Shown here: in pieces, positions 1 through 8,703 of the stretch
Layout of the letters: every line of letters starts with the position of its first letter
How positions within the stretch are numbered: position 1 is the first letter of the stretch
Assembly (NCBI GenBank): GCA_017964325.1
Contig: JAGCSE010000049.1
Coordinates: 1 to 54,755, forward strand
Origin: Victivallales bacterium
GTDB taxonomy: Bacteria > Verrucomicrobiota > Lentisphaeria > Oligosphaerales > Oligosphaeraceae
Direction: 5' to 3'
Length of the DNA: 54,755 nt
Translations under genes and position numbers: made by a program
The notes under the pieces: generated by a model
The model's database searches: none
What the model saw: only the letters and a program-made list of their open reading frames with translations
What the model was told of the DNA's origin: nothing

Positions 1-2
1 AG

Positions 3-245
3 GCGGAGTCCTGCACGAACCAGGGGCGCATCGACGCATACGTCCGCACGGCGAAGACGGTCTATGTCTTCGAGTTCAAGCTGGACAAAAGCTCCGACGA
101 GGCCGTCGGACAGATTCTCGACCGACGCTACTACGAGAAATTCCAGGGTTGCGGTCTGCCAGTTCGCCTGATTGGCGTAAACTTCGACTCCTCCAAGGGC
201 CGAATCGACAATTGGAAGGAGGGAACGCTGCCTTCTGGGAATTGA
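3..245 (+). CDS. C-terminal fragment of AAA-ATPase/PD-(D/E)XK nuclease protein (DUF1703-type)
   Basis: This is an open frame entering from the left edge with its start outside the window and a TGA stop at 243-245. The visible residues read GRIDAYV, then VYVFEFKLDKS about ten residues later, then GQILDRRYYEKF. The D...(E/F)xK arrangement is the pattern of the PD-(D/E)XK_9 (DUF1703) domain that closes a large family of AAA ATPases in gut bacteria. In that family the domain follows an N-terminal AAA-ATPase domain, which cannot be seen here. The final residues (RLIGVNFDSSKGRIDNW) also fit the family's C-terminus. Its biological role is not established; nuclease or defence-like functions have been suggested for the superfamily. 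Confidence 0.75.
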   Translation, partial: AESCTNQGRIDAYVRTAKTVYVFEFKLDKSSDEAVGQILDRRYYEKFQGCGLPVRLIGVNFDSSKGRIDNWKEGTLPSGN

Positions 246-334
246 CCATCAAATACAGTGAACCGGGCAATGACGGATTCTGCCGGATACAGTTTTTAAA
301 ATACCGATGGCCAGTACAGTAGATTCATGTCAAC

Positions 335-1609
335 TCAGACGGCAAGCATCCTGCGGATGTCGTCCGGATTGTCCTGTGCTTTTGTGAAGACATAGTCCGC
401 CGTGGCGGGGATGGCGATGCCATCCGCATGGGCGCGTTCCGCGCCGCCGCCTGTGAGATTCACGAGAATGTAGTCGTCTTCGCCGACAGTGCCTTGCTCC
501 TTGGCGATGAATAACGAGGCTAGGCAGACTTGCGCGGCTTTGTCCAAATCAATGCCTTCAAACTCTTGGAATAGTTCTCCTGCCTTTTTAGATTGTTCAT
601 CCGACGGGACATAGAACAATCCTCCCGTTTCACTGAGGGCGTCGAAGAGGCCGCCTGTCAAACCATACGGCGGCTTGCGGTTGCTCAGGACGGGGGAATA
701 GGCCTTCAAAGCGGCGGCACGGGCTTCGTCTTCTGGAATATCGGGAAGGTCACGCGATTGGGCCACCCATGCGTCTGCCAAAATGGTAAATGCCTCCGAT
801 TGGGAAAGATGGAATCGCGGAAGGCGTTGTCCAAACTGTCCGTCCATGATGAGACGCCATGCCATTTCCCATGTCGCGATGGCCCCTGTTCCCGAACCGA
901 CCGCCTGGAAATAATGCTGTGGAATACATTTCATTTCCTCTGTGGCGGCTAGGATGACCGTGCCCATGCCGTCGCGCCGCGCGATGTTCTTGGCGCCGCC
1001 TTCCGCGAAGAACGGCTCCAGTTCGCAGATGTGGTTGGCGAGCTGGATGGCATCGAAATAGTCTGCATCTTTCAAAACGACTAATTTGACACAGTCCGCC
1101 TTGGGAATGGTCGTCCACATTTGCGGCAGGGCGAATTCGGGCACGACGACCATCGTGTTGATTTTGAATTGCGAGCCGTATTCGAAAAATGCACGGCCCG
1201 TATTGCCGGCTGAGGAGACGACAATCGTTCGCTCTTCGCCTTTCGGAATCCGCGCAAGGACGGAGGCGGCTTCCAGTTCTTTGAAAGAACAGGTCTTCAT
1301 ACCGCCGTCGCGTTCGGGCCAGTAGCCGTTGAAGGCGAAATAGAGGTTCTCCAATTCAAGTTTGTTTGACAAGGCATCACTTTGAAAGACAATGGTTTGG
1401 GGAGCGCGCGCAAATGTCCGTCGGATAGGCAGCCAATGCTGGTAACGGAACAAGCCTTTGGCGCTATCGACTGGCTCGAAGCCGTTGACGGCATAGTCTG
1501 CCTGAAGCATGGAGGGGCCATGCGCCTCCTGACAGTCGAGGAGGAAGCCTTTTTCGGAATCATCGTAGATTTGGCCGCATTCGACGCAGCGCAATGTATA
1601 GTGAGCCAT
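335..1609 (-). CDS. Cysteate synthase-like PLP-dependent enzyme (threonine synthase fold)
   Basis: The protein is 424 aa. ATG at 1609 is chosen because AGGT lies 6 nt upstream; an upstream in-frame TTG at 1615 is less likely. The N-terminus has a small Cys cluster (C8, C11, C26) and the motif KGLFRYQHWLP. Next come TCSFKELEA, with K110 the probable PLP Schiff-base lysine, and SSAGNTGRA (132-140), the substrate/phosphate loop of fold-type II enzymes. This arrangement matches the cysteate synthase branch of threonine synthase homologues, which convert O-phosphoserine plus sulfite to L-cysteate for coenzyme M in Methanosarcina or for sulfonolipids (SulA) in Bacteroidota. It is the last gene of a four-gene operon, 8 nt after a membrane protein. 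An ordinary threonine synthase is the alternative, but the short N-terminus and motif spelling favour cysteate synthase. Substrate is inferred. Confidence 0.75.
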   Translation of the reverse strand: MAHYTLRCVECGQIYDDSEKGFLLDCQEAHGPSMLQADYAVNGFEPVDSAKGLFRYQHWLPIRRTFARAPQTIVFQSDALSNKLELENLYFAFNGYWPERDGGMKTCSFKELEAASVLARIPKGEERTIVVSSAGNTGRAFFEYGSQFKINTMVVVPEFALPQMWTTIPKADCVKLVVLKDADYFDAIQLANHICELEPFFAEGGAKNIARRDGMGTVILAATEEMKCIPQHYFQAVGSGTGAIATWEMAWRLIMDGQFGQRLPRFHLSQSEAFTILADAWVAQSRDLPDIPEDEARAAALKAYSPVLSNRKPPYGLTGGLFDALSETGGLFYVPSDEQSKKAGELFQEFEGIDLDKAAQVCLASLFIAKEQGTVGEDDYILVNLTGGGAERAHADGIAIPATADYVFTKAQDNPDDIRRMLAV

Positions 1610-1617
1610 TTTCAAAC

Positions 1618-3168
1618 CTATTTGTCTATAATGGGTTGATTGTCCGTCTTCTCACGCATGATCTTGGATTCGCCTTTTGGCGGCACGGTGGAACGCCACA
1701 GCTGCCAGTCGTTCGGAAAGACTTTTTCCAAGAACAACCAGTCTCGTCCATTTTTATAAATATCTGACAAGACGGAGTTTTGAATTGGATAGAAACGACC
1801 GTCCGGCGGTGGGATGAGAAGATGCATCTGCTCGTTTTCAGCTTGGGCGAGGAAATCCTGTTCGCTGAAATTAAGCTTGGAGACAAACCGTTTCGCCTCT
1901 GGATCCGGATAAAGGGCGGGCAGCCGCGAGCCAACGAGAATGACCCGCGAATTTGGCCAGTATTGGTCGATGAAATCAATGATTTCCTGCGCATTAGGAG
2001 CGTCGGCGATTTCGCCTGGCTTGAACGTCTCCTCCTGCTTTTTGTCAGGATCCTCCGATATTTCATATTTCGAGGCGACAGTTCCAAAGAAACACGCGAT
2101 GACAACTGTGCAAGCGGTGGCGGCATACCAGGCGAAACGGACATTCCGTGACGGCGCAGACGATATGAAGCAGAGCGTGACGGTTGAAAGGACAAGAATG
2201 TAGGCGAGAGGGCCGAGAGCTGCGGGACCGATTCCATAACGCGCTGAAATATAAGATACAAGCGGAATAACGATGCAGGCGGGGAGAAGACATTTGGCCG
2301 TCTGGCGGCGGTCGCCCTTCAACGACAGTATGACAAGCGTTATGATCATGGGAAGGAACACCACACAGTCGAAAGACGTTTTCGGCTGGAGGATTTTCAC
2401 GCTCATGCGGTGGGCCGCGTCACGAAGACCGAAGAATACGTCATTGAAAATCAACGAGTTCCAAAGCAACCAAATGGCGATGCAATAAAGAAGCGGAGCC
2501 CAGAGGATGGTGCGGATGCCGCGATGTTCCTGCCAACTGCCTTGCTTTTTCAGTCGATATTGCTCCGCAAGAAGCGGAATCGTGCAAAATCCGATGATGA
2601 TGGCGCCAGGCCCCGCAAAGGCGAACAGCCCGATGCAAACGGCGACGAGCAGCAGGTCCCGTAAAGTGTCAAGTTCTTCCCAGCGAACAAGATAGAAGAT
2701 GGCCGCAGCGGCCGGCACGGCTGATGACCAGTTGGGATCCAATGAAAGCAGAAGATTGCGGAGGAATGGAATCAAAACAGAAAGCACAAGAAGCAACGGA
2801 GCCAATATCCATTGGCGGCGCATGACAGCGAGGCGTAGAAATAAGGTCATGACAACAGCTTGGGAAACGGCGCAAAGAAGCAGGCCAGGATTGCCGCCCG
2901 TGATTCGGCAGACGACATTGGCCGCCAGCAGCGCGACCGTCGGCAGGAACGGATTGTCCAAATTGCCGACGAGAGCCTGCCGCCCCCAGTCGTTTCCAGC
3001 CAGAATGGAATCGACAATGCTCTGGTGGATGGACAGTTGCATCCCCGGATACCCTCCGAGATGGTATCTGGCGATGGTGAGAATGACAATGCACGCAAGC
3101 CAGAAGAACGGAGGCGTGTTGATTTGTTCCGTATTGGTCTTCTTATCGTTGGATTCTATCATGGTCAT
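1618..3168 (-). CDS. Polytopic membrane protein, glycosyltransferase-like, unknown
   Basis: The protein is 516 aa with AAGGAG 8 nt before the ATG. A short polar N-terminus leads into roughly nine to ten hydrophobic segments, beginning FFWLACIVILTIARYHLGG and continuing to about residue 360. A soluble C-terminal domain of about 150 residues follows, containing IIDFIDQYWPNSRVILVGSR. The layout (many helices then a periplasmic domain) recalls PMT/GT39- or GT83-like lipid-linked sugar transferases, but I see no decisive catalytic motif and do not assign a family. It sits 36 nt after the GT2 gene and directly before the cysteate-synthase-like gene, so a role in making or exporting the same envelope product is a reasonable inference. 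Confidence 0.7.
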   Translation of the reverse strand: MTMIESNDKKTNTEQINTPPFFWLACIVILTIARYHLGGYPGMQLSIHQSIVDSILAGNDWGRQALVGNLDNPFLPTVALLAANVVCRITGGNPGLLLCAVSQAVVMTLFLRLAVMRRQWILAPLLLVLSVLIPFLRNLLLSLDPNWSSAVPAAAAIFYLVRWEELDTLRDLLLVAVCIGLFAFAGPGAIIIGFCTIPLLAEQYRLKKQGSWQEHRGIRTILWAPLLYCIAIWLLWNSLIFNDVFFGLRDAAHRMSVKILQPKTSFDCVVFLPMIITLVILSLKGDRRQTAKCLLPACIVIPLVSYISARYGIGPAALGPLAYILVLSTVTLCFISSAPSRNVRFAWYAATACTVVIACFFGTVASKYEISEDPDKKQEETFKPGEIADAPNAQEIIDFIDQYWPNSRVILVGSRLPALYPDPEAKRFVSKLNFSEQDFLAQAENEQMHLLIPPPDGRFYPIQNSVLSDIYKNGRDWLFLEKVFPNDWQLWRSTVPPKGESKIMREKTDNQPIIDK

Positions 3169-3204
3169 TATGCTAACTCCTTGACCGCAATTGGTTGCAG
3201 GAGG

Positions 3205-4620
3205 TTATTTGGTCGCGAAATGTTTTGTCTTCTCCCAATGGTGCGGATTGGTGAAGAGTTGGAGGAATCCCTTCCAGGCGGCGATGCTGATCATCAGCCA
3301 ATAGAATGGCATGATGATGCCCACATTTGCAAGATGCCCCGCCCCCCGTTTGACGCACGCAATGGCGGATGTATATGCAAAGACGAAATTTCCGATGAAG
3401 AGGCAGAAAGAGCCCATGACGAAAATCGGCGCGGGGAAGAAGGCATCGACGCCCGCCGGCCTGAAGACCAGCCAGATGAGAGTCATGAGCCAATAGAATG
3501 GATTGATGAGTTGGCTGAAGAAGGAACCGCCGATGAGCAGATGGAACTGTATGCTGTTCCAGAATCCGAACTTGCGGTGGAGGCCGACGATATCACGCGT
3601 ATGTATAAGGTATGTCTGGATATAGCCTTTCACCCAACGAGAGCGCTGCTTGATCCAAAAGAGGAGATTCGGGCAGGCCTGTTCCCATGTGGAGGACTCC
3701 AATACGCGTGTCCGCCAGCCACTTGCGAAAAGCCGCAGGCCGAGATCGCAGTCTTCGGTGACGTTGTATTCATCCCATCCGCCGACTTTCCGCAACACGT
3801 CCAGACGGAAATGGTTGGACGTGCCGCCGAGGGGGATGGGAGCCTGCAGGCAGTCGAGACCAGGCAGGCAAAGGCCGAACCACGTAGCGTAGTCAGCCGT
3901 AAAGCATTTTGTCAAAAGGTTTTGGTCTGGATTGTAGAATCCGAGCTTGGCCTGAATACAGGCGACATTCTTCGGGCATTTTGCAAAGGCGTGGGCGGCC
4001 TTTTTCAATTGGTCGGGCTCTGGCTTGTCCTCCGCATCATAAATGACGAGATAGTCGGCCTCTCCGTCTTCGATGGCGACATTGCAAGCCTTTGGCTTCG
4101 TGCGCGGATACGATTTCGGAATGGGCGTGATGACGAATGGCGGCTTGAGGTTGAGGGAATGCGCAACGCCCATGGTTTCGTCGTCGTCCTCTTCAATAAG
4201 AAGGCGGATTTCAAGCCTGTCCTTTGGATAGTCTAGCTTGGAAAGTCCATCGACGAGATGCGGGAGGATGTCGCCTTCATGGTACATGGGGAGGATGACC
4301 ATGTAGCGCGGCCATTCCTTTCCGTTTGGCGGTGCGGCGAGTTCCTCTGGCGTGAATTGAATCTCCCGTTGCTTTTGGAGCGCAAGCTCGATGATAAGCA
4401 TTCGATATAATGTTGATGCAAGATAAAATATTGTCAACACAAGATTGATGACGAATATTTCAGAACGCCAATCCGCGACGGCCCATGCAATCAGCCCGAA
4501 CACAAGCAGCCACAAGGCGGTTTTCTGCCATTTGCAGACCGTCAACGTGGCCTGTGGGAAGCCTCGCGGTTCGTATGGCCTGTCCGTGTTATGGGTTGTC
4601 AAATCAATGATTTTAGGCAT
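3205..4620 (-). CDS. GT2 family membrane glycosyltransferase (cellulose synthase-like)
   Basis: The protein is 471 aa. Two N-terminal membrane helices (about 33-75) precede a GT-A catalytic domain: VILPMYHEGDILP (108-120), the DAED nucleotide/metal motif (195-198), a TED acceptor motif (D290) and QRSRW (Q325, R328, W329), the QxxRW signature of processive GT2 enzymes. Further hydrophobic helices follow to the C-terminus. It therefore probably polymerises or transfers sugars from an NDP-sugar at the inner membrane and may extrude the product. It is the second gene of the operon, 20 nt after a secreted SGNH-like protein. No clear Shine-Dalgarno is visible before ATG 4620. No PilZ domain or c-di-GMP site is visible. 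The sugar is not predictable. Confidence 0.88.
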   Translation of the reverse strand: MPKIIDLTTHNTDRPYEPRGFPQATLTVCKWQKTALWLLVFGLIAWAVADWRSEIFVINLVLTIFYLASTLYRMLIIELALQKQREIQFTPEELAAPPNGKEWPRYMVILPMYHEGDILPHLVDGLSKLDYPKDRLEIRLLIEEDDDETMGVAHSLNLKPPFVITPIPKSYPRTKPKACNVAIEDGEADYLVIYDAEDKPEPDQLKKAAHAFAKCPKNVACIQAKLGFYNPDQNLLTKCFTADYATWFGLCLPGLDCLQAPIPLGGTSNHFRLDVLRKVGGWDEYNVTEDCDLGLRLFASGWRTRVLESSTWEQACPNLLFWIKQRSRWVKGYIQTYLIHTRDIVGLHRKFGFWNSIQFHLLIGGSFFSQLINPFYWLMTLIWLVFRPAGVDAFFPAPIFVMGSFCLFIGNFVFAYTSAIACVKRGAGHLANVGIIMPFYWLMISIAAWKGFLQLFTNPHHWEKTKHFATK

Positions 4621-4640
4621 AATGGATCAAATCTGATTGG

Positions 4641-6839
4641 TTATTGGAAAAGCTTGGCAAGGCGGGAAGCCGTGTGCTGGATGACCCAGACTCGCCCCGC
4701 GTTGTTCAGGGTGGGGATGGTGATGGAATGGTCGGCGAGATACCATTCGCCGGTATTGACGTGTCCCAGAAGGGCTTGTGCATAAAGGTCGATGATGGGC
4801 GTGCCTGTGCGGACGGCCAATTCTTTTAAGTAAAGCGCCGCCAATCGTGATTCTTCGACGGATATTCCAGGCAGTTGCGGTAGCGTCACAAAAATCGGTT
4901 GGATGCCCTTTGCCTTGCAGACTTGCGCCACAAAAAGAATCTGGTCTGTCGCCGCCAATGGTCCAAGCCCCGCCTTAAGTGGCTTGCAGCCAATGGACAA
5001 TAACGCAGTCTTCGGCTTCAGACCGACCAAGGTGGAAAGATTCGCGAGAACGGCGATTTCATCATCCGTCCCCTGCGGACAATGGACGGTGGCATGCGTG
5101 ATTTGCGTAAGCGGCTTGTGCTGAAAATATTCTGACAGAAGCGTTTCTGGAAGTAAATTGGCCTGCGGCGCATTGGCGGTGGCGATGAAATCGTCCAAAA
5201 TGAAAAGCGAGTCAGGATAGGCGATCGACGGCGTTTCCTGCGTAGCGTCAGGCAGCGGATCGGCCACAAAGGCGACACGACACGCATCGGCCTTGTCGTT
5301 TTCGAAAAGCGATGTGCCTTGTGCTACGACAGGGCAATTTGCGTCTTTTGACCGAAGGATTTTTACCGTCAGCGGTGGAAATGGCGTTGCTCCAGCAAAA
5401 TCGGAAGTAAACACGATGGCCGTTGCGTCGTCTGTGACAGGAAGGCTGAATTGGAAGGTTTCATGGTCGGCGGTGGTTGTGACGAGTACCTCTCCTCTGA
5501 TGCCGTCTGCTTTTTCCAATTGTGCATGGACATTCAGAAATCCATGCAATTCAACAGGAACGGATTCCGGCCATTGGACACGAATGTTGCCTTTCAGATT
5601 GTCGCCGTGGCGGACAAGAGGCGTCAATTCTCCGATATGGGCATAGAAATTGGCGGCGATGCCCTGTGTCCAGCGGGCGAATCCCTTGAATGTGTAGTCC
5701 GCTTTCGGTGTATGCAATTTAATAGTTGGATAGCCCCTTCCCGCACAGATGGCATGGTTGTTGATTTTTGGAGACTGCCGAGTTGAATCCAGCGGAAGGA
5801 GCTCCGCTGACGCGTTTTCCGAGAGTCGGTAGCTGACGATAGATTCGTCCATTTGCTGAAAATAAAAACTCTGTTCTTCAAAAATCGTGGCGATGACGGA
5901 GGCATCAGGCTGGCCGTTGACTTCGACTCCCAGAATGGGGGAACGTCGCATGGGAAACAGTCCCGTCGGCTGCGCCCCAGCTCCTTCCTTGTCCTGAGCA
6001 TCTTTTATAAGTAACTGCGGGATAGGTTGATTCAAACATTGGACGACCAAAAATTGAAGCGCATGAAGACCAGGCTTGACATCGACTGCGGCTCCGAAAC
6101 GCCCCCCCTCTTTGCGGAACTCGACGTTTTCCGTGTCCTGCCAGTTGGCAACTGGCTTGCCGTCCAGAAGAACAGTCCATGCGACGTGTGTCTGGTTGCC
6201 GCCGAAGCGGACGGTCTGCGGTTTTTCGACATTCCAGAAGCCTTCCCAAGTGAACACAGACACGCCGTAAGTCTGTTCGGGGGGTTGCAGCCATCTTGGA
6301 TGACCGTCGGGAATAAGTCCGAAATTCGTCGTCGGTATGGGCGGCAACTGGTTTCTGCGTTGCTTGAGATTGGCGAAAAGCCGCAGCATTTCAGGAGCGG
6401 TGAAAGCACGGGTCGTCAACGTCTGGGCGTGACGATGGACGCGGACGGGCACGCCCGTCCATGGCGGATTCTCCTTCGGCGGTTCTTTCAGCAGATAGAG
6501 GGAGGCGTTCGGATTGATGTTCGGCGGCGTTCCGCCGGGAGCAGTCAGTTTGACGGCGTTGACTGCCGCGCCAATCATCACGCCGTCTTGGAAGAACGAG
6601 ACGGATTCGAGGCGGTTGCTGCGGTCATCGATGGCGGCGACATATTTCGTTTCTTGTGCAAATTCCTCTGGAATCGGCACAAAGAGAGCTGGCGAACGCT
6701 TTGCATAGACAAGAAAACGGACTCGGGCAATGGCATCTTTCTCATGCCAAGGAGCCGCCGCTGGCTTATTCTGTGCGAAAACGGACAGTGCGCCCAAAAG
6801 GAACAAAATGAAACTTTTTTTAAGGCAAGTCATGGTCAT
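4641..6839 (-). CDS. Secreted protein with SGNH-hydrolase-like C-terminal region
   Basis: The protein is 732 aa and starts with a signal peptide (LKKSFILFLLGALSVFAQ). The first ~450 residues look like beta-rich carbohydrate- or scaffold-type domains, for example TYGVSVFTWEGFW and VAWTVLLDGKPVANW. The last ~180 residues have an alternating alpha/beta pattern (ALLSIGCKPL, PIFVTLPQLPG, TPIIDLYA) and end with an Asp-His pair in LADHSITIPTLNNAG, reminiscent of the SGNH/GDSL Asp-x-x-His block. A clear GDS nucleophile block is not visible, so esterase or acetyltransferase activity is uncertain. It heads the operon with the GT2, the membrane protein and the cysteate-synthase-like enzyme, and could modify or trim the exported product in the periplasm. 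Start choice between two close ATGs (6839, 6833) is unresolved; neither has a good SD. Confidence 0.65.
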   Translation of the reverse strand: MTMTCLKKSFILFLLGALSVFAQNKPAAAPWHEKDAIARVRFLVYAKRSPALFVPIPEEFAQETKYVAAIDDRSNRLESVSFFQDGVMIGAAVNAVKLTAPGGTPPNINPNASLYLLKEPPKENPPWTGVPVRVHRHAQTLTTRAFTAPEMLRLFANLKQRRNQLPPIPTTNFGLIPDGHPRWLQPPEQTYGVSVFTWEGFWNVEKPQTVRFGGNQTHVAWTVLLDGKPVANWQDTENVEFRKEGGRFGAAVDVKPGLHALQFLVVQCLNQPIPQLLIKDAQDKEGAGAQPTGLFPMRRSPILGVEVNGQPDASVIATIFEEQSFYFQQMDESIVSYRLSENASAELLPLDSTRQSPKINNHAICAGRGYPTIKLHTPKADYTFKGFARWTQGIAANFYAHIGELTPLVRHGDNLKGNIRVQWPESVPVELHGFLNVHAQLEKADGIRGEVLVTTTADHETFQFSLPVTDDATAIVFTSDFAGATPFPPLTVKILRSKDANCPVVAQGTSLFENDKADACRVAFVADPLPDATQETPSIAYPDSLFILDDFIATANAPQANLLPETLLSEYFQHKPLTQITHATVHCPQGTDDEIAVLANLSTLVGLKPKTALLSIGCKPLKAGLGPLAATDQILFVAQVCKAKGIQPIFVTLPQLPGISVEESRLAALYLKELAVRTGTPIIDLYAQALLGHVNTGEWYLADHSITIPTLNNAGRVWVIQHTASRLAKLFQ

Positions 6840-6854
6840 GAACGGTGATTGTTT

Positions 6855-6882
6855 TTGCCAAGACGGAAAATCGGTTTACATT
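6855..6882 (+). promoter_or_regulatory. Candidate sigma-70-type promoter for the solute-binding protein gene
   Basis: In the 99-bp divergent gap, TTGCCA (6855-6860) and TACATT (6877-6882) are separated by 16 bp. They lie about 57 bp upstream of the plus-strand start at 6939. This is by eye only and no start-site data are available. Confidence 0.3.
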
Positions 6883-6938
6883 AGGACGATGGTTCGAAAA
6901 CCAAAAGTCAAAACTAATAACATAAGGACAGGATTGCA

Positions 6939-8234
6939 ATGCGCCAATTTTTTTGTGTAATTATCTCGATGGTTGTCTTGATGGCTTTCAGCGGCTGCGG
7001 GAAGGCCCCCTCCAAAACGGAGGAGGCGGGGACGAAGACGTTGACATTCTGGCATATCATGAACTATTCAGGCCCGAAAGAAGTGCTGGAAGCCGCCGTC
7101 AAGCGCTTCGAAGCCTCGCATCCAGACGTGAAAGTCGTTGTGCAGACGTTTGAAAACGATGCGTACAAAGTCAAGCTGGCGAACGAGATGGCGAGTGGGA
7201 ACACGCCAGACGTGTTCTTCACCTGGGGCGCAGGCGGACAAACGTCCGAATACATCCGTCAGGGGAAAGTCCTATGCTTGAATGAGTACGTAAAAAGTAA
7301 CGATTGGGAAGGCCGTTTTATTGATTCCGCACTCTCAATCTGCCGCAATGGGCAGGATTTGTATTCCGTCCCGCTGGATTTGAGCGCCGTAACGCTGTGG
7401 TGCAACAAGAAAATGTTTGAATCCAATGGTTTGGCATATCCAAAGACATTCGAGGAACTTCTGTCCGTTTCAACGGCGTTCCGTGCCAAGAAGGTGACGC
7501 CGCTGGCTTTGGGCAACATGAAAAAATGGCCGGGCGCGTTTTATTTCTGCTATTTGGCGAACCGTTGCGGCGGCACGAAGCTGTTTCTGGATGCGGCGGC
7601 TGGCGTGGATGGCGCGTCATTCGACGACGAGGCGTTCGTGAAGGCAGGGGAAATGCTCCGCCAATTGATTGACGCCAATGCGTTTTCAGTCGGTTTCAAC
7701 GCATTGGAAGACGATGCCGCCCGCACGTCATTCATCAACGGCAAAGCGGCCATGTACTTGACTGGCAGTTGGATAGTAGCTCGTGTCAAGGACGAAAATC
7801 CAGATTTCCTGGCGGACATGGTTCCCGTACCTTTCCCTGCGGTCGCTGGAGGCAAAGGCGACCTGCGGACGGTTTTGGGCGGTGTCAACTGCGGCTTTGC
7901 AATTTCCAGTGCATGCAAGGAACCACAATTGGCTGTGGAACTGCTTGATGCTCTTACGGATGCACAAGTTGTCAACGACTGGTGCAAAATTGGACGGATT
8001 CCTGCCGTGAAGACAACGGCTGAACAAAATGAACTGCTTCCCGCGCCGACACGGCTCGCCTTGGAACTGCTGGACAAGTCCGACACCATTCAGCCGTACT
8101 ATGACCAATATCTGCCTGCACGCCTCGGCGTTGAACATGCAAACACAACGCAGAATTTATTTGCGGGCACGATGACGTCGGCGGAAGCGGCGAAGAAAAT
8201 GGCCGAAACCGCCCGTTCACTAAAGGAAAAATGA
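6939..8234 (+). CDS. Extracellular solute-binding lipoprotein, family 1 (sugar ABC transporter)
   Basis: The protein is 431 aa. The N-terminus has a lipoprotein signal with lipobox FSGC (Cys20). Mature sequence begins with TLTFWHIMNYSGPKEVLEAA and continues with RFEASHPDVKVVVQTF and NTPDVFFTWG, the standard opening of family-1 carbohydrate-binding proteins (MalE/UgpB-like). Later blocks such as FINGKAAMYLTGSW are also typical. An AGGA sequence lies just upstream of the ATG. It would capture an oligosaccharide for an ABC importer, but no permease or ATPase gene lies next to it; the next element is a tRNA and a terminator, so it is an orphan or works with a remote transporter. Divergent from the GT2/cysteate synthase operon. 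Confidence 0.9.
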   Translation: MRQFFCVIISMVVLMAFSGCGKAPSKTEEAGTKTLTFWHIMNYSGPKEVLEAAVKRFEASHPDVKVVVQTFENDAYKVKLANEMASGNTPDVFFTWGAGGQTSEYIRQGKVLCLNEYVKSNDWEGRFIDSALSICRNGQDLYSVPLDLSAVTLWCNKKMFESNGLAYPKTFEELLSVSTAFRAKKVTPLALGNMKKWPGAFYFCYLANRCGGTKLFLDAAAGVDGASFDDEAFVKAGEMLRQLIDANAFSVGFNALEDDAARTSFINGKAAMYLTGSWIVARVKDENPDFLADMVPVPFPAVAGGKGDLRTVLGGVNCGFAISSACKEPQLAVELLDALTDAQVVNDWCKIGRIPAVKTTAEQNELLPAPTRLALELLDKSDTIQPYYDQYLPARLGVEHANTTQNLFAGTMTSAEAAKKMAETARSLKEK

Positions 8235-8299
8235 CAAAATCGCCCGATGAATTTGCAAAAAGTGAAAAATGATGTAATTTAATACTGAGTAAATTTTAA

Positions 8300-8375
8300 G
8301 TCTCCATCGTCTAGTGGCCTAGGACAACGGGTTCTCATCCCGTCAACACCAGTTCGACTCTGGTTGGAGATGCCA
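8300..8375 (+). tRNA. tRNA-Glu (CTC anticodon), CCA encoded
   Basis: This is a 76-nt cloverleaf. The acceptor pairs GTCTCCA with TGGAGAT (closing G-U), and the D-arm contains CGTCTAGTGGCCTAGG. The anticodon arm is ACGGG-TTCTCAT-CCCGT, giving anticodon CTC (codon GAG). The T-arm is ACCAG-TTCGACT-CTGGT, followed by discriminator G and encoded CCA. D-arm wording matches bacterial tRNA-Glu. Confidence 0.95.
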
Positions 8376-8381
8376 TATTTT

Positions 8382-8412
8382 GCCCCCTGGACATATTCAA
8401 GGGGGCTTTTTT
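8382..8412 (+). terminator. Rho-independent terminator after tRNA-Glu
   Basis: GCCCCCT and AGGGGGC are separated by a short AT-rich loop and followed by a run of six T, immediately after the tRNA. Confidence 0.85.
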
Positions 8413-8703
8413 AGGCTCTAGGTCATTCGGGGGGGGGGACAGCATCTGCATCGTCGCAGATAAAAATGGAGGGAAAAGATAAAATTGGGAAGCTCCTTGC
8501 TTTGGAAGGAGAACTTTTCCCAAATGAAACTTGTGATCAACAGCGGCTCAACGTCTTTGGAAAAACACAGATGTCTGCCCAATATGCAAATGCAACAGAA
8601 AACAGGAGGCGGGATGGAATTTTTTTAGAAAAACAAGGATATGGAGGATAATAGTATGAATAAACACAAATAACAAGACAGTCACTCAAAAAGGAAAAAC
8701 GCA
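8413..8703. other. Non-coding interval before the Sel1 lipoprotein
   Basis: About 290 bases with no convincing gene. It holds a run of nine G near 8431 and a 61-codon open frame (8466-8651) with no family resemblance or good ribosome site, which I do not call. A plausible Shine-Dalgarno (AAGGA) lies just before the gene at 8704. Confidence 0.5.

Noticed and set aside
2860..4236. 458-aa plus-strand ORF
   Set aside because: Antisense to the GT2 and membrane protein genes, with no recognisable motif.
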